DNA of 64,000 bases, from NCBI RefSeq assembly GCF_011043525.1, contig NZ_JAAKGO010000007.1, positions 186,001-250,000 on the forward strand, given 5' to 3'. Shown in pieces: positions 9,430 to 18,815 of this stretch. The translations under genes were made by a program, and so were the position numbers. The DNA is from Sphingobacterium sp. SGG-5 (GTDB lineage Bacteria > Bacteroidota > Bacteroidia > Sphingobacteriales > Sphingobacteriaceae). Positions within the stretch are counted from its first letter, which is position 1. Each line of letters starts with the position of its first letter. The notes under the pieces are model-generated. The model did not search any database, was not told where the DNA came from, and saw only the letters and a program-made list of their open reading frames with translations.

Positions 9430-10005
9430 CAACCCGAGGGGAATTTTGCTTCCCCCTTGGGGTATTTTGAAAACCACAACGGGAGACGACCTAACCCCTC
9501 GGTATATACACAAGATCCAAGAGGATATTTGAAACACCCTTTGGGGTTACCGCAAGAGCAGAAGGGAAATTTTGCCTACTCCTCGGGATGTGGTGAATAG
9601 CCAAGAGGGTTTCTTCCGTACTCTTTGGGGTTACCGCAAGAGCATAAGGGAAACTTTGCTTACCCCTCGGGATGTGGCGAATAACCAAGAGGGTTACTTC
9701 CGTACTCTTTGGGGTTACCGCAAGAGCAGAAGGGAAATTTTGTCTACCCCTCGGGATGTGGCGAATAACCAAGAGGGTTACTTCCGTACTCTTTGGGGTT
9801 ACCGCAAGAGCAGAAGGGAAATTTTGTCTACCCCTCGGGATATTTTGAAAACCACAAGGGGAGACACCTTGACCCCTCGGTATATACACAAGATCCAAGA
9901 GGATATTTGAAGTACCCTCTGGGGGTTACCCCGTGAGAAAAAGGGAAATTTGATTCCTCCCTCGGGATGTTACGAATAGCCAAGAGAGTTTCTTCCGCAC
10001 CTTTT
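9430..10005. repeat. Array of 42/84-bp repeats
   Basis: This gene-free stretch is built from tandem units. Three consecutive copies start at exactly 84-bp intervals (9540, 9624, 9708), and a fourth begins at 9792 before switching type. Each 84-bp unit has two 42-bp halves, each opening with a C-run/G-run core (CTTTGGGGTTACC, CCTCGGGATGTGG). A second unit type (TATTTTGAAAACCACAA..., CCTCGGTATATAC) flanks the array at about 9455-9539 and 9834-9916; its two copies are nearly identical and lie 378 bp (9 x 42) apart. A degenerate copy ends near 10005, just before the ClC gene's stop codon. 84 bp equals 28 codons, and reading frames stay open on both strands, but I do not call a protein. Confidence 0.92.
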
Positions 10006-10011
10006 GTGATA

Positions 10012-11841
10012 TCACGCATAATACTCCGCCTGTCGCATCAACAAGGCCCTGTACTTATTAAACACGGCAGACTTTGAAATAAAGCCCAGATACTTCCCAT
10101 CATCATCCACCACAGGCAGCATCCACACATCTTCCCTATTCATTTTCTGCATGACGACATCCATACGCAATGAGATATTGACGATATCTACAGGCTTTTG
10201 CATAATCTCCTGCATAGGCTTCTCCTGTGCAGAAACATCTTCTCCCAATAAGATCTCCAGCAACCGCTCACTATGGATAATTCCCAAAAACTTTCCCTCA
10301 TCATCTACAATAGGAAAGATATTCCGCTTGGTGTGAATAATATCATGCCGCCTATCCATCGCTTTTTCATTGGGTTTCAAGATGGTAAAATTTTTCTCCA
10401 GCAGATACCGGAGCTTCATCATACTTAGCACCGTACCGTCTTTGTCTTCAAGGCTGAGCAGATCTCCCTGTTCGGCAAGCACCTTGGTATATATCGAGTG
10501 CTTCATGATGGCCTTATTAATTAGGTAGGATATAGCGGTCACAATCATCAGCGGCACCATCAATGCGTAGCCGCCGGTGATCTCTGCACTGAGGAAAATA
10601 GCAGTTAAAGGGGCGTGCATAATACCACTCAAGGTCGCTGCCATCCCGACTACAGTAAAGTTTACAACATTTAATTCTGCCCAACCCGTCAGATTGATCC
10701 CATATGCAAAGGAAAAACCCAGCAAGCCGCCCAGCACTAAGCTTGGTGCGAATATACCGCCGTTACCTCCGCTACTCAGGGTGACCAGTGAAGCCACGGT
10801 TTTGAACAATGCCGTCAGCACGACAAACAACAGTAAAGCTATACCTATACCCTGGTATGGGGCAAATATACTGTTGCCCAATAGAGCTTCATGTTTACCG
10901 TCCAAAATCTGCTGAATAGTAATATAACCTTCACCGTAGAGGGCTGGAAAAAGAAAGATGAGAATACCCAGAATTGCACCGCTGATCCATACTTTGCGAT
11001 ACGGATTCTTAATCCCATCCAGCCACCGTTTAATACGTATGCTCAACTTGGCAAAGAAAATGGAATAGACCCCCACAACCAAAGCCAGTATGATATAATA
11101 AAACACCCCATTCATCGCCCAATCACCTGTTACCAAATGAAATAGTGGCTCTGCATAAAGCGCTTTCGAGATGACCGAAGAGGTAGCCACGGCAATCAAC
11201 AGCGGGATGAATGCCGGTATGGAAAACTCAGGGAGCAACACCTCTATAGCGAAAATCATCCCTGCGATAGGGCTATTGAAAGCTCCTGCAATACCTGCAG
11301 CTGTACCACAGGCCAGCAATAACGTAATTTCCCGATAGTTAAGCCCAAAGAAAGAGCCGATATTTGATCCGATCGCTGCACCCGAATAAGCTATCGGGGC
11401 TTCAAGCCCGGCAGAACCACCAAAACCGACGGTGATAGCACTGGTTATAATCTGAGAATAAGAATTATGAACGGGAATTTTACTGGATCTCCGCGATATA
11501 GCATATATAATCGGTGTTATGCCATGCTCCATTTTCTTGCCCTTAATAAATCGGCGGACGTACATGACACTGAGCAAAATTCCGATTAAGGGGAATAGCA
11601 GGTAGATATAATATTTGTATTCGATCTGTACATCATCTTGCAAGAATGCCGCAATACTATGTGTCATACCTTTCAACAGCGCTGCCGCCAATCCACTCAC
11701 GATACCGACTAATACAGCCAAAAAGACCAAAAAATTGCGATTGGAGATCTTTTGCATTCTCCAACGGTTTATTCGTTTGACAAATCGGTTTACTTGGGCT
11801 AACACTCGCCAAGATATAATGTATAGTTTTTCCCTGCTCAT
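10012..11841 (-). CDS. ClC-family chloride channel/transporter with CBS pair
   Basis: A 609-residue membrane protein of the ClC family of chloride channels and Cl-/H+ antiporters. Family motifs are GSAGLEAPIA (selectivity-filter region, with the gating glutamate kept), AGIAGAFNSPIAGMIFAIEVLL and GGNGGIFAPSLVLGG. After ten or more hydrophobic helices, the C-terminal ~140 residues form two CBS domains (HDIIHTKRNIFPIVDDEGKFLGII and REDVWMLPVVDDDGKYLGFI), which usually sense adenine nucleotides. Whether it is a channel or an exchanger cannot be read with certainty. Its 3' end abuts the 42/84-bp repeat array. Confidence 0.94.
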   Translation of the reverse strand: MSREKLYIISWRVLAQVNRFVKRINRWRMQKISNRNFLVFLAVLVGIVSGLAAALLKGMTHSIAAFLQDDVQIEYKYYIYLLFPLIGILLSVMYVRRFIKGKKMEHGITPIIYAISRRSSKIPVHNSYSQIITSAITVGFGGSAGLEAPIAYSGAAIGSNIGSFFGLNYREITLLLACGTAAGIAGAFNSPIAGMIFAIEVLLPEFSIPAFIPLLIAVATSSVISKALYAEPLFHLVTGDWAMNGVFYYIILALVVGVYSIFFAKLSIRIKRWLDGIKNPYRKVWISGAILGILIFLFPALYGEGYITIQQILDGKHEALLGNSIFAPYQGIGIALLLFVVLTALFKTVASLVTLSSGGNGGIFAPSLVLGGLLGFSFAYGINLTGWAELNVVNFTVVGMAATLSGIMHAPLTAIFLSAEITGGYALMVPLMIVTAISYLINKAIMKHSIYTKVLAEQGDLLSLEDKDGTVLSMMKLRYLLEKNFTILKPNEKAMDRRHDIIHTKRNIFPIVDDEGKFLGIIHSERLLEILLGEDVSAQEKPMQEIMQKPVDIVNISLRMDVVMQKMNREDVWMLPVVDDDGKYLGFISKSAVFNKYRALLMRQAEYYA

Positions 11842-11936
11842 ATATCATTCAACGCTCAAAACGGTCAAAAGTAAGAAAAACAGAACAAAAAGTGTATTTG
11901 TATATATATTTGCTTTTGAATAATGTAACAATCCAC

Positions 11937-13229
11937 ATGAATAAACTGTTTGATTTTTTTGATCTGCATAGAGGTGAAGACCAAAAGGAGAAAGTATTGG
12001 AAAATGTTGTCAACAACATTTCTTTTCGAGGTGCAAATGCCTGGATTTTAGCTTGTGCTATCGTCATTGCCTCGGTGGGACTAAATGTTAACTCAACGGC
12101 CGTCATCATCGGAGCAATGCTTATATCTCCGTTAATGGGCCCTATTTTGGGTGCTGGATTTGCATTGGGCACTTTTGACTTTCCACTATTGAAAAAATCA
12201 ATTAAAAACCTCTTGATCGCAACTGTGATAAGTCTGGTTGTTTCCTTTCTTTATTTTATAATAAGCCCCTTCAAAGAAGCTCAATCAGAGTTATTGGCGC
12301 GCACCTCGCCCAATATATACGATGTACTGATCGCCTTTTTCGGCGGTCTGGTCGGTGTCATAGCCATCACGAGGGTCGATAAGGGCAACCCTATCCCTGG
12401 AGTCGCTATCGCTACAGCGCTCATGCCTCCGCTCTGTACTGCCGGCTATGGATTAGCTATAGGAAATATACCTTTTTTTGCTGGAGCTATCTATCTTTAT
12501 ATTATAAACTGTGTTTTTATCTGTCTATCTACCTTTACGATCGCCAAATATCTGCGTTATCCCAAAGTACGTTATGTGGACAAGCAAAGAGAGAAGCGAA
12601 TTGGACAGAGCATTACCCTATTGACCATCGTATTGATTGCACCAAGTCTGTATTTTGCATACAACCTGTTGCAGGAAAAAAAGTTTAGTGATCGCATTAA
12701 ACAGTTCATCCAGCATGAGTTCATCGAAAAAGGTTATACAATCGTTTACGAAAGAACGCAATTCAACAAAAATCCGAAGCAATTGGAATTAGCATTCCTC
12801 ACAAAAAAGTTCCAACCCGGAGAAATCAAACAACTCCAAAAATCGATGGAATCTTACGGTATCGAAAACACAGCGCTCGTCATCAAACAGGATAGTATAG
12901 ACCTCAGATCCGCCATATTAAGCGAAATAGATAAACATACAGTCTCGGTCAACGCAAAAGACCTTACCATACGGAGCCTGAACCAGCGCCTCTCCCGATA
13001 TGAGCTGGCGAACACACAACTTAGCCATGACATCCAAATATTATTTCCACAGATAACACATTATAGTATAGGTGTGCAACAATATCACAACCAACGTGAC
13101 AGCTTGGTGCATTATATCGCCTTCGTTTATCAGACAACAGATGATTTTTCATCAGAGGAAGATAAAAAATTAAAAAAATGGCTATCTATCCAGCTTCCAA
13201 AGGACAGTTTAGCGTTTATAAAGTACTAA
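11937..13229 (+). CDS. DUF389 family membrane protein
   Basis: A 430-residue protein with the DUF389 hydrophobic core: VNNISFRGANAWILACAIVIASVGLNVNSTAVIIGAMLISPLMGPILGAG is split over residues ~30-85, followed by further helices to ~240 (GVAIATALMPPLCTAGYGLAIG). The C-terminal ~190 residues are soluble and charged. The function of DUF389 proteins is not established. I start at the ATG at 11937 (MNKLFDFFDLH); the frame could extend 15 codons upstream. It is divergent from the ClC gene, with 95 bp between starts. Confidence 0.85.
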   Translation: MNKLFDFFDLHRGEDQKEKVLENVVNNISFRGANAWILACAIVIASVGLNVNSTAVIIGAMLISPLMGPILGAGFALGTFDFPLLKKSIKNLLIATVISLVVSFLYFIISPFKEAQSELLARTSPNIYDVLIAFFGGLVGVIAITRVDKGNPIPGVAIATALMPPLCTAGYGLAIGNIPFFAGAIYLYIINCVFICLSTFTIAKYLRYPKVRYVDKQREKRIGQSITLLTIVLIAPSLYFAYNLLQEKKFSDRIKQFIQHEFIEKGYTIVYERTQFNKNPKQLELAFLTKKFQPGEIKQLQKSMESYGIENTALVIKQDSIDLRSAILSEIDKHTVSVNAKDLTIRSLNQRLSRYELANTQLSHDIQILFPQITHYSIGVQQYHNQRDSLVHYIAFVYQTTDDFSSEEDKKLKKWLSIQLPKDSLAFIKY

Positions 13230-13408
13230 TTAATTAAAAAGTACTAACTCTTATTAAATACACCGTGCTCAGATACCGTTGGGACTTTTCTTGCGAACTG
13301 AATGCATTTGTAACATTTTTCACAAAAGAGTACTCTTTTTTTTCTAATAATCCATCAAAAACCATTTGCTTTCCTTATTTTGCGCCCTTTAAAAATAAAC
13401 CCTAATCC

Positions 13409-14881
13409 ATGAAAGAAACACTAAACAGCATAAATGACCTTGTATGGAGCAATGGCTTGATATACTTATGTATAGTGGCAGGAATATACTTTACGATCCG
13501 TTTTGGTATACCCCAGCTGCGATACCTCAAAGAAATGATAAGACTCCTTTTTTCGGGAGGGAGCTCCGCGAAGGGTATCTCCTCGTTCCAGGCGTTTTCA
13601 TTAGCAATATCGGGACGTGTCGGTACGGGCAATATCGCGGGCGTGGCAACGGCTATCGCCATGGGGGGACCGGGCGCTGTTTTTTGGATGTGGGTCATTG
13701 CTTTTCTAGGCAGTTCTTCGGCGATCGTGGAAGCAACTTTAGGTCAGATGTACAAAGAGGTCAAAGACGGCCAGTATCGAGGCGGTCCGGCCTTCTATAT
13801 TCTCAGAGGCTTGCGATCAAAAGTATTCGCCTGGGCTTTTGCAATTGTAACTATAGCAAGTACAGGCTTCTTATTACCAAGCGTACAAAGTAACAGCATT
13901 GCGTTAGCTTCTACAGCTTCTTTTGGTCTTTCAGCAAGTACAGTCGGTATTATTTTAATTGTTTTATTAAGTATTATTATTATCGGAGGTGTCAAGCGCA
14001 TCAGTCGTATCGCAGAGTTTGTCGTTCCTTTTATGGCAGGAGCCTATATTTTAATGGCATTGATCATTATCGCCATGAACTTCACCAAAATCCCCGAAGT
14101 GATGAGCCTGATCGTCCGCTCTGCTCTCGATATGGATGCTACTTTTGGCGGAATTGTAGGTATGGCCATATCGTGGGGCGTCAAGCGCGGAATTTACAGT
14201 AACGAAGCCGGACAGGGTACCGCCCCACATGCCGCTGCTGCTGCCGAAGTGTCGCATCCGGTCAAACAGGGTCTGGTACAAGGTTTTTCCATCTATGTGG
14301 ATACGTTATTTGTCTGTACAGCCACGGCGTTTATGATTCTCTTTACGGGACAATATAATGTTGTTCATCCCGAGGGGGGATTTATTGTACAAAACCTTTC
14401 TGACACGATACAAGCAGGACCCGAATTCACGCAGTATGCCGTAAGTCACCATTTCCCGACAATAGGAGGTGGTTTTGTGGCGTTGGCGCTGTTTTTCTTT
14501 GCGTTCACGACCATCATGGCCTACTACTATATCGCGGAAACAAACGTCAGCTTTATTGCTGGAAAAGGTAAGGCTATGATTGGGGTCTGGATCCTGCGTG
14601 TTTTAATTCTGATTTCCGTATATATGGGTTGTGTTACCACAGCGGAGGCTGCATGGACATTGGGTGATATTGGTGTTGGGTTAATGGCATGGCTGAACTT
14701 CATTGCTATCATCCTTTTGCATAAAAAAGTTGTGGTATTATTCAAAGATTATAATGAACAGCTGAAACAAGGCATAGATCCGGTGTTTGATAATGCTAAA
14801 TTCAATTTTCCCAACATGGAAATCTGGAATCGCAAAACATCAAAAGAAACACAAGAGGTATCACCCCAAGACCACGTCTAA
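13409..14881 (+). CDS. Alanine/glycine:cation symporter (AGCS family)
   Basis: A 490-residue sodium- or proton-coupled amino-acid importer of the AGCS family. Diagnostic segments are GRVGTGNIAGVATAIAMGGP, FLGSSSAIVEATLGQMYK, GGPAFYI and the substrate-site region RGIYSNEAGQGTAPHAAAAA. Eleven or so membrane helices are visible. Alanine, glycine or D-alanine are likely substrates by family. The stop overlaps the 3' end of the convergent ZIP gene by 21 bp, leaving no room for a separate terminator. The 179 bp upstream holds only AT-rich sequence without a clear promoter match. Confidence 0.94.
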   Translation: MKETLNSINDLVWSNGLIYLCIVAGIYFTIRFGIPQLRYLKEMIRLLFSGGSSAKGISSFQAFSLAISGRVGTGNIAGVATAIAMGGPGAVFWMWVIAFLGSSSAIVEATLGQMYKEVKDGQYRGGPAFYILRGLRSKVFAWAFAIVTIASTGFLLPSVQSNSIALASTASFGLSASTVGIILIVLLSIIIIGGVKRISRIAEFVVPFMAGAYILMALIIIAMNFTKIPEVMSLIVRSALDMDATFGGIVGMAISWGVKRGIYSNEAGQGTAPHAAAAAEVSHPVKQGLVQGFSIYVDTLFVCTATAFMILFTGQYNVVHPEGGFIVQNLSDTIQAGPEFTQYAVSHHFPTIGGGFVALALFFFAFTTIMAYYYIAETNVSFIAGKGKAMIGVWILRVLILISVYMGCVTTAEAAWTLGDIGVGLMAWLNFIAIILLHKKVVVLFKDYNEQLKQGIDPVFDNAKFNFPNMEIWNRKTSKETQEVSPQDHV

Positions 14882-15679
14882 GCTCATCATCACCAAAAAC
14901 CCACCGATAAACCCTAACGTGGCGATATCGGAGTTTTTGTTCTGTTGCGCTTCGGGAATAACCTCCTCCAAAACAACGAAGATCATCGCTCCTGCTGCAA
15001 ATGCCAGCGCATAAGGCAATATGGGTGTAAATAAGGTCACGGCAAAAGCCCCGAGAACGCCGGCCATAGGTTCTACAATGGCCGACAACTGTCCATAAAA
15101 GAAACTCTTGCGACGGCTAAGCCCCATTCTCCGTAAAGGCATAGCGACGGCAATACCTTCCGGAAAATTCTGTAGACCAATACCAAGCGCCAAGGTGGCT
15201 GCTCCTGCAATACTGGCTTCAGGAATACCGGCAGCTACTCCGCCAAATAATACCCCTACGGCCAAACCCTCCGGAATATTATGCAATGTAATGGCTAAAA
15301 TCAACAAGGTCGTCTTCTGCCAAGGTGATTTGATTCCTTCTACTTTCTTGAAATTAGCATGGAAATGCGGTAGGATTTTATCCAATCCAAACAAAAAGAA
15401 CGCACCCAGCAAGAAACCGACTACTGCAGGTACAACTTTGACAAAACCTTCGCCCTCGCTCATGTTCATCGCCGGTATAAGCAGGCTCCATACACTTGCT
15501 GCTACCATGACACCGCCTGTGAAGCCCAACATACCGTCCATGACATTCTTGTTGGTTTTATTAAAGAAAAAGACCAATCCTGCTCCTAACGCTGTAACAA
15601 GCCAGGTAAATATGGTGGCGTATAGCGCGCCTAAAATAGGGTCTATACTTTCCAAATATGAGATAACAGACTCCATCAT
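14861..15679 (-). CDS. ZIP-family divalent metal transporter
   Basis: A 272-residue, eight-helix membrane protein of the ZIP family, importing zinc and sometimes iron or other divalent metals. The two metal-binding signatures are HNIPEGLAVGVLFGG (helix 4) and GLQNFPEGIAVAMPL (helix 5); the second has N in place of the more usual H-x-x-x-E opening. The start (tandem ATGs at 15679 and 15676) is 1 bp past the stop of the E2 gene, so it is translated from the cinA-E2 operon. The 3' end overlaps the AGCS gene by 21 bp. Confidence 0.92.
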   Translation of the reverse strand: MMESVISYLESIDPILGALYATIFTWLVTALGAGLVFFFNKTNKNVMDGMLGFTGGVMVAASVWSLLIPAMNMSEGEGFVKVVPAVVGFLLGAFFLFGLDKILPHFHANFKKVEGIKSPWQKTTLLILAITLHNIPEGLAVGVLFGGVAAGIPEASIAGAATLALGIGLQNFPEGIAVAMPLRRMGLSRRKSFFYGQLSAIVEPMAGVLGAFAVTLFTPILPYALAFAAGAMIFVVLEEVIPEAQQNKNSDIATLGFIGGFLVMMSLDVVLG

Positions 15680-15680
15680 A

Positions 15681-17039
15681 TCAGATAATCCGTTCTTTAT
15701 CCCAGTTTTCCAAATAATCCGCTACCTTCCGAATAAATGAACCGCCCAATGCACCATCGATGACACGATGATCGTAGGACATGGTAAGATACATTTTATG
15801 ACGGATAGCGATAACATCTCCATGCTCGGTTTCCAGGACGGCAGGTTTTTTCGTAATCGTGCCGACTGCCAGTATAGCGGCCTGTGGTTGGTTGATAATC
15901 GGCATACCAAAGATATTGCCAAATGCACCGATATTGGTAAATGTGAACGTTCCACCCTGTGTGTCATCCGGCTTAAGCTGATTCGCCCGGGCTCTTCCGG
16001 CCAGATCATTGACCGCCTTGCTCAAGCCTACCAGACTAAGCTGATCGGCATCTTTGATCACTGGAACAATGAGGTTGCCTGACGGCAGTGCTGCCGCCAT
16101 ACCGATGTTGATATGCTTACGCTTAATGATATTGTAGCCATCTACGGATACATTGATCATGGGAAAATCTTTCAGTGCCTTGGTAATAGCTTCGATAATC
16201 AGCGGTGTAAACGTTATATTTTCGCCTTCCCGCTTCTTGAAATCGTTTTTTACCTTATTTCGCCAATGCACCAGATCAGTCACATCGGCTTCGACGACCG
16301 AAAAAACATGTGGTGACGTATGTATGCTGTGTACCATATGGTCAGCGATAAGCCGACGCATGCGATCCATTTCGATGATTTCATCTTCTCCAGAATCGCC
16401 AACAAACCGTGCTGGCGGTACACCGGTCCTACCTTCTGAGCCCACAGCCCGCACATCCGATTTCACTTCTTCCACCACAGGTGTGGTCCCAACGGCTCCT
16501 TTAGCCGAAAGGTAAGCCAAAATATCGTGCTTGGTCACCCGGCCTTCCGCTCCGGATCCCGGAATACGTTCCAGTTCTTCGGGACGAACACCTTCCTGTT
16601 CAGCAATACTTTTTACGAGTGGCGAATAAAAACGGCTGTCACTTGTCTTTTGTATCGGTTCTATCGGAGTGACTGTCTCCTCTGTATGCGGTTGCGTCAA
16701 TTGCTCGATACCAGGAATAACAGCCTGCGGTTCTTCGTCAAAAGCAACTTCGGATGCAGGCTCTTCTTCTTTCTCCGCAGATGCTTCTTCTTCCTCACCA
16801 GCAATCTCAATCAAGGCAATGGCGTCACCGACCTGAACAACATCTCCCTCTTCAAATAACAGCTCTTTTACGGTACCCTCTACTGGTGACGGCACATCTG
16901 AATCGACTTTATCAGTCGCTATTTCAACTACCGCATCATCTTCTTGAACCGTATCTCCCACCGTTTTTAACCACTTGGTCAGTGTGGCTTCGGATACGCT
17001 CTCACCCATTTTCGGAAGTAGAAGTTTATATATTGCCAT
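15681..17039 (-). CDS. Dihydrolipoamide acyltransferase, E2 of a 2-oxoacid dehydrogenase complex
   Basis: A 452-residue E2 core enzyme. The lipoyl domain (1-80) carries the lipoylated lysine K44 in ATDKVDSDV. An acidic/proline linker follows, then the E1/E3-binding domain (~138-175, SPLVKSIAEQEGVRPEELE). The acyltransferase domain ends with the active-site H424 and D428 in SYDHRVIDGA. A single lipoyl domain plus this catalytic domain is usual for branched-chain or broad 2-oxoacid dehydrogenases, so the acyl group (acetyl, isobutyryl or other) is uncertain. No E1 or E3 genes lie nearby. It sits 21 bp downstream of cinA and 1 bp upstream of the ZIP gene. Confidence 0.95.
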   Translation of the reverse strand: MAIYKLLLPKMGESVSEATLTKWLKTVGDTVQEDDAVVEIATDKVDSDVPSPVEGTVKELLFEEGDVVQVGDAIALIEIAGEEEEASAEKEEEPASEVAFDEEPQAVIPGIEQLTQPHTEETVTPIEPIQKTSDSRFYSPLVKSIAEQEGVRPEELERIPGSGAEGRVTKHDILAYLSAKGAVGTTPVVEEVKSDVRAVGSEGRTGVPPARFVGDSGEDEIIEMDRMRRLIADHMVHSIHTSPHVFSVVEADVTDLVHWRNKVKNDFKKREGENITFTPLIIEAITKALKDFPMINVSVDGYNIIKRKHINIGMAAALPSGNLIVPVIKDADQLSLVGLSKAVNDLAGRARANQLKPDDTQGGTFTFTNIGAFGNIFGMPIINQPQAAILAVGTITKKPAVLETEHGDVIAIRHKMYLTMSYDHRVIDGALGGSFIRKVADYLENWDKERII

Positions 17040-17060
17040 AATTATTTCGTGTAGCAGCTG

Positions 17061-18323
17061 CTAAATTACAAAATTAAATTCCTTTTTATATAACATCCAC
17101 AGCATAATTAAAGCTTGCATACGGCTGCGCTCTATATTAATAGCCCGCGAATTGGCGAACTGAAACTTCTTGGCGATAGTCTCTCCCTTGCCGGCTACCG
17201 CAATCCACACCGTGCCCACAGGTTTCTCGGCACTGCCTCCCGATGGGCCGGCAATACCGCTCGTGGCGATACCATAATCTCCCCCGCTCAACTGTTTGAC
17301 ACCTTCGGCCATCTGCCGGACGGTCTGTTCGCTAACGGCTCCAAACTCGGTTAAGGTGCTTTCGTTCACTCCTAAAACTTCACTTTTGATCTTATTATGA
17401 TACGCGACAATACCACAATCAAAAACCTGACTTGCACCTGCTATCTGCGTGATGCAGGCTGCAATTGCACCTCCGGTACAGCTCTCCGCCGTCGCTATTT
17501 TTAAACCCTGACGGGTAAACTCTTCGACAATAGCTTGTTCGAAAGAAATATCCTGGTGCGATACGATATATGGCCGCAACCTATCGGCAATTTGTCGTGT
17601 GTAGGAGTCTGTTTCTTCTTTTAAACGCTCGGCATCTGTCCCTTTAGCGGAAAGTCGTAGCCGAATCAAACCTATTTTGGGCAGATACGCCAGTTTAATC
17701 GTGGCAGGCAAGGCGTTTTCAATGTCGGCAATCTTCTCCGCCAGATAGGACTCGCCCAGTCCGACAGTCAGCAGATAAGCATGATATGTATGCTCTCCAT
17801 TGCGCAGCTGTGCCAATCTGGGCAAGACCCGATGCTCCATCAGAAACTTCATCTCAAAGGGCACTCCGGGTAAAAAGATATAGCGCACGCCTTGATCTTC
17901 TACCCACATGCCGGGAGCGGTGCCTACGTCATTGAACAATACTTCACAACGGGCCAGAACTTCCGCTTGGGCATAATTAGACAGTGGCACCTCCCGCTGC
18001 GGAGCATGGCGTGCAAACAGAGCTTTGACATGCGCCAGGACTTCCGGGTCAAGATGTAGCTCGGTATCAAAATACTGCGCTATCGTCTTTTTGGTTACGT
18101 CATCCTTTGTCGGCCCCAATCCACCTGTAACGATCACCAGTTTGCTCCGCTTCGCGGCCTGATCTAAAGCCGTAATAATAGCCTGTGCTTCGTCCGGGAT
18201 AGATGTTATTTGGACAACCTGTATATCTAAAGGGGTAAGCTGTTCCGCAATCCATGCCGAATTGGTGTCAACAATCTGACCCAATAGTATTTCATCGCCT
18301 ATAGTTATAATTTCTGCACCCAT
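17061..18323 (-). CDS. cinA: CinA-like protein with nicotinamide-nucleotide amidase domain
   Basis: A 420-residue, two-domain CinA protein. The N-terminal half is a MoCF/COG1058 domain (EIITIGDEILLGQIVDTNS, VTGGLGPTKDD), linked in other bacteria to ADP-ribose hydrolysis. The C-terminal half is the PncC amidase domain (ATAESCTGG, GIVAYHNKIKSEVLGV, ATSGIAGPSGG), which deamidates nicotinamide mononucleotide in pyridine-nucleotide recycling. Length is normal. It is first in a cinA-E2-ZIP operon. AT-rich decamer repeats begin directly upstream of its start codon. Confidence 0.95.
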   Translation of the reverse strand: MGAEIITIGDEILLGQIVDTNSAWIAEQLTPLDIQVVQITSIPDEAQAIITALDQAAKRSKLVIVTGGLGPTKDDVTKKTIAQYFDTELHLDPEVLAHVKALFARHAPQREVPLSNYAQAEVLARCEVLFNDVGTAPGMWVEDQGVRYIFLPGVPFEMKFLMEHRVLPRLAQLRNGEHTYHAYLLTVGLGESYLAEKIADIENALPATIKLAYLPKIGLIRLRLSAKGTDAERLKEETDSYTRQIADRLRPYIVSHQDISFEQAIVEEFTRQGLKIATAESCTGGAIAACITQIAGASQVFDCGIVAYHNKIKSEVLGVNESTLTEFGAVSEQTVRQMAEGVKQLSGGDYGIATSGIAGPSGGSAEKPVGTVWIAVAGKGETIAKKFQFANSRAINIERSRMQALIMLWMLYKKEFNFVI

Positions 18324-18360
18324 TATTAATTACGAATTATGAATTACGAATTACGAATCG
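18324..18360. repeat. AT-rich decamer repeats, left flank of the IVS gene
   Basis: Between the cinA start and the IVS gene's stop the sequence consists of repeated AATTACGAAT-like units (ATTAATTACGAATTATG, then AATTACGAATTACGAAT). The last copies form the end of the IVS reading frame, including its stop codon. Confidence 0.8.
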
Positions 18361-18697
18361 TTTTTTGGATAGAACCAATAATTTTCAATAATTCGGTTGT
18401 ATCATCCAATAAACTTTCACTTTGTTCGCTTGTCAAATAACCTGTGTCTCTTAACAGCCTAATCCAATAATGTGTTTCCCTCGCTTCCTTATAGGCTATT
18501 GTCAATTTAGCAAAAAAATCTTTACCTGATTGCCCGCCGATAGCTTCCTCGATATTTGCTCCAATAGAAGTGCCACAACGCAATAGCTGTCTGCTCAATA
18601 CAAACTCCTTTTGATGTTCTGACAAAAATTGATAAACTTTTACAATTCTAACCGCAAAAGCATAACTTTTGACTTGAACAACGTTATCTTCCCTCAT
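18344..18697 (-). CDS. Four-helix-bundle protein of the 23S rRNA IVS family
   Basis: A 117-residue protein matching the four-helix-bundle family (S23/IVP, TIGR02436-like). Typical segments are YQFLSEHQKEFVLSRQLLRCGTSIGANIEEAIGG and FFAKLTIAYKEARETHYWIRLL. The family was first seen inside intervening sequences of 23S rRNA genes and includes the Avd protein of diversity-generating retroelements; most stand-alone members have no known role. No rRNA or reverse transcriptase is near. The gene sits inside AT-rich decamer repeats on both sides, and its last codons are made of that repeat, suggesting insertion as a cassette. Confidence 0.9.
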   Translation of the reverse strand: MREDNVVQVKSYAFAVRIVKVYQFLSEHQKEFVLSRQLLRCGTSIGANIEEAIGGQSGKDFFAKLTIAYKEARETHYWIRLLRDTGYLTSEQSESLLDDTTELLKIIGSIQKTIRNS

Positions 18698-18699
18698 TT

Positions 18700-18815
18700 G
18701 TGAACTATTAATTACGAATTCTAAATTAGGAATTACGAATTAGAAATGGAGAATTAGGAATGGGGAATTTAAAAATTCGTAATTCATAATTCTCTGATTC
18801 GTAATTAATAATTAT
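18700..18815. repeat. AT-rich decamer repeats, right flank of the IVS gene
   Basis: About 115 bp of degenerate AATTACGAATT units in both orientations (for example TTAATTACGAATTCTAAATT, AATTCGTAATTCATAATTC, GATTCGTAATTAATAATT). They occupy the gap between the IVS gene start and the lptD stop, and the array reaches the lptD 3' end. It matches the repeats at 18324-18360. Confidence 0.8.

Noticed and set aside
9491-9898. Open frames in both strands of the repeat array, encoding 28-residue repeats
   Set aside because: The 84-bp period is a multiple of three and the units lack stops, so open frames on both strands are expected. There is no start context, signal sequence or operon partner. They are described as a repeat, not genes.
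9430-10005. CRISPR array
   Set aside because: The repeats are contiguous, with no short conserved repeat separated by unique spacers of uniform length, and no cas genes are present.
18344-18697. Diversity-generating retroelement accessory (Avd) gene
   Set aside because: The family includes Avd, but there is no reverse transcriptase and no template or variable repeat nearby.
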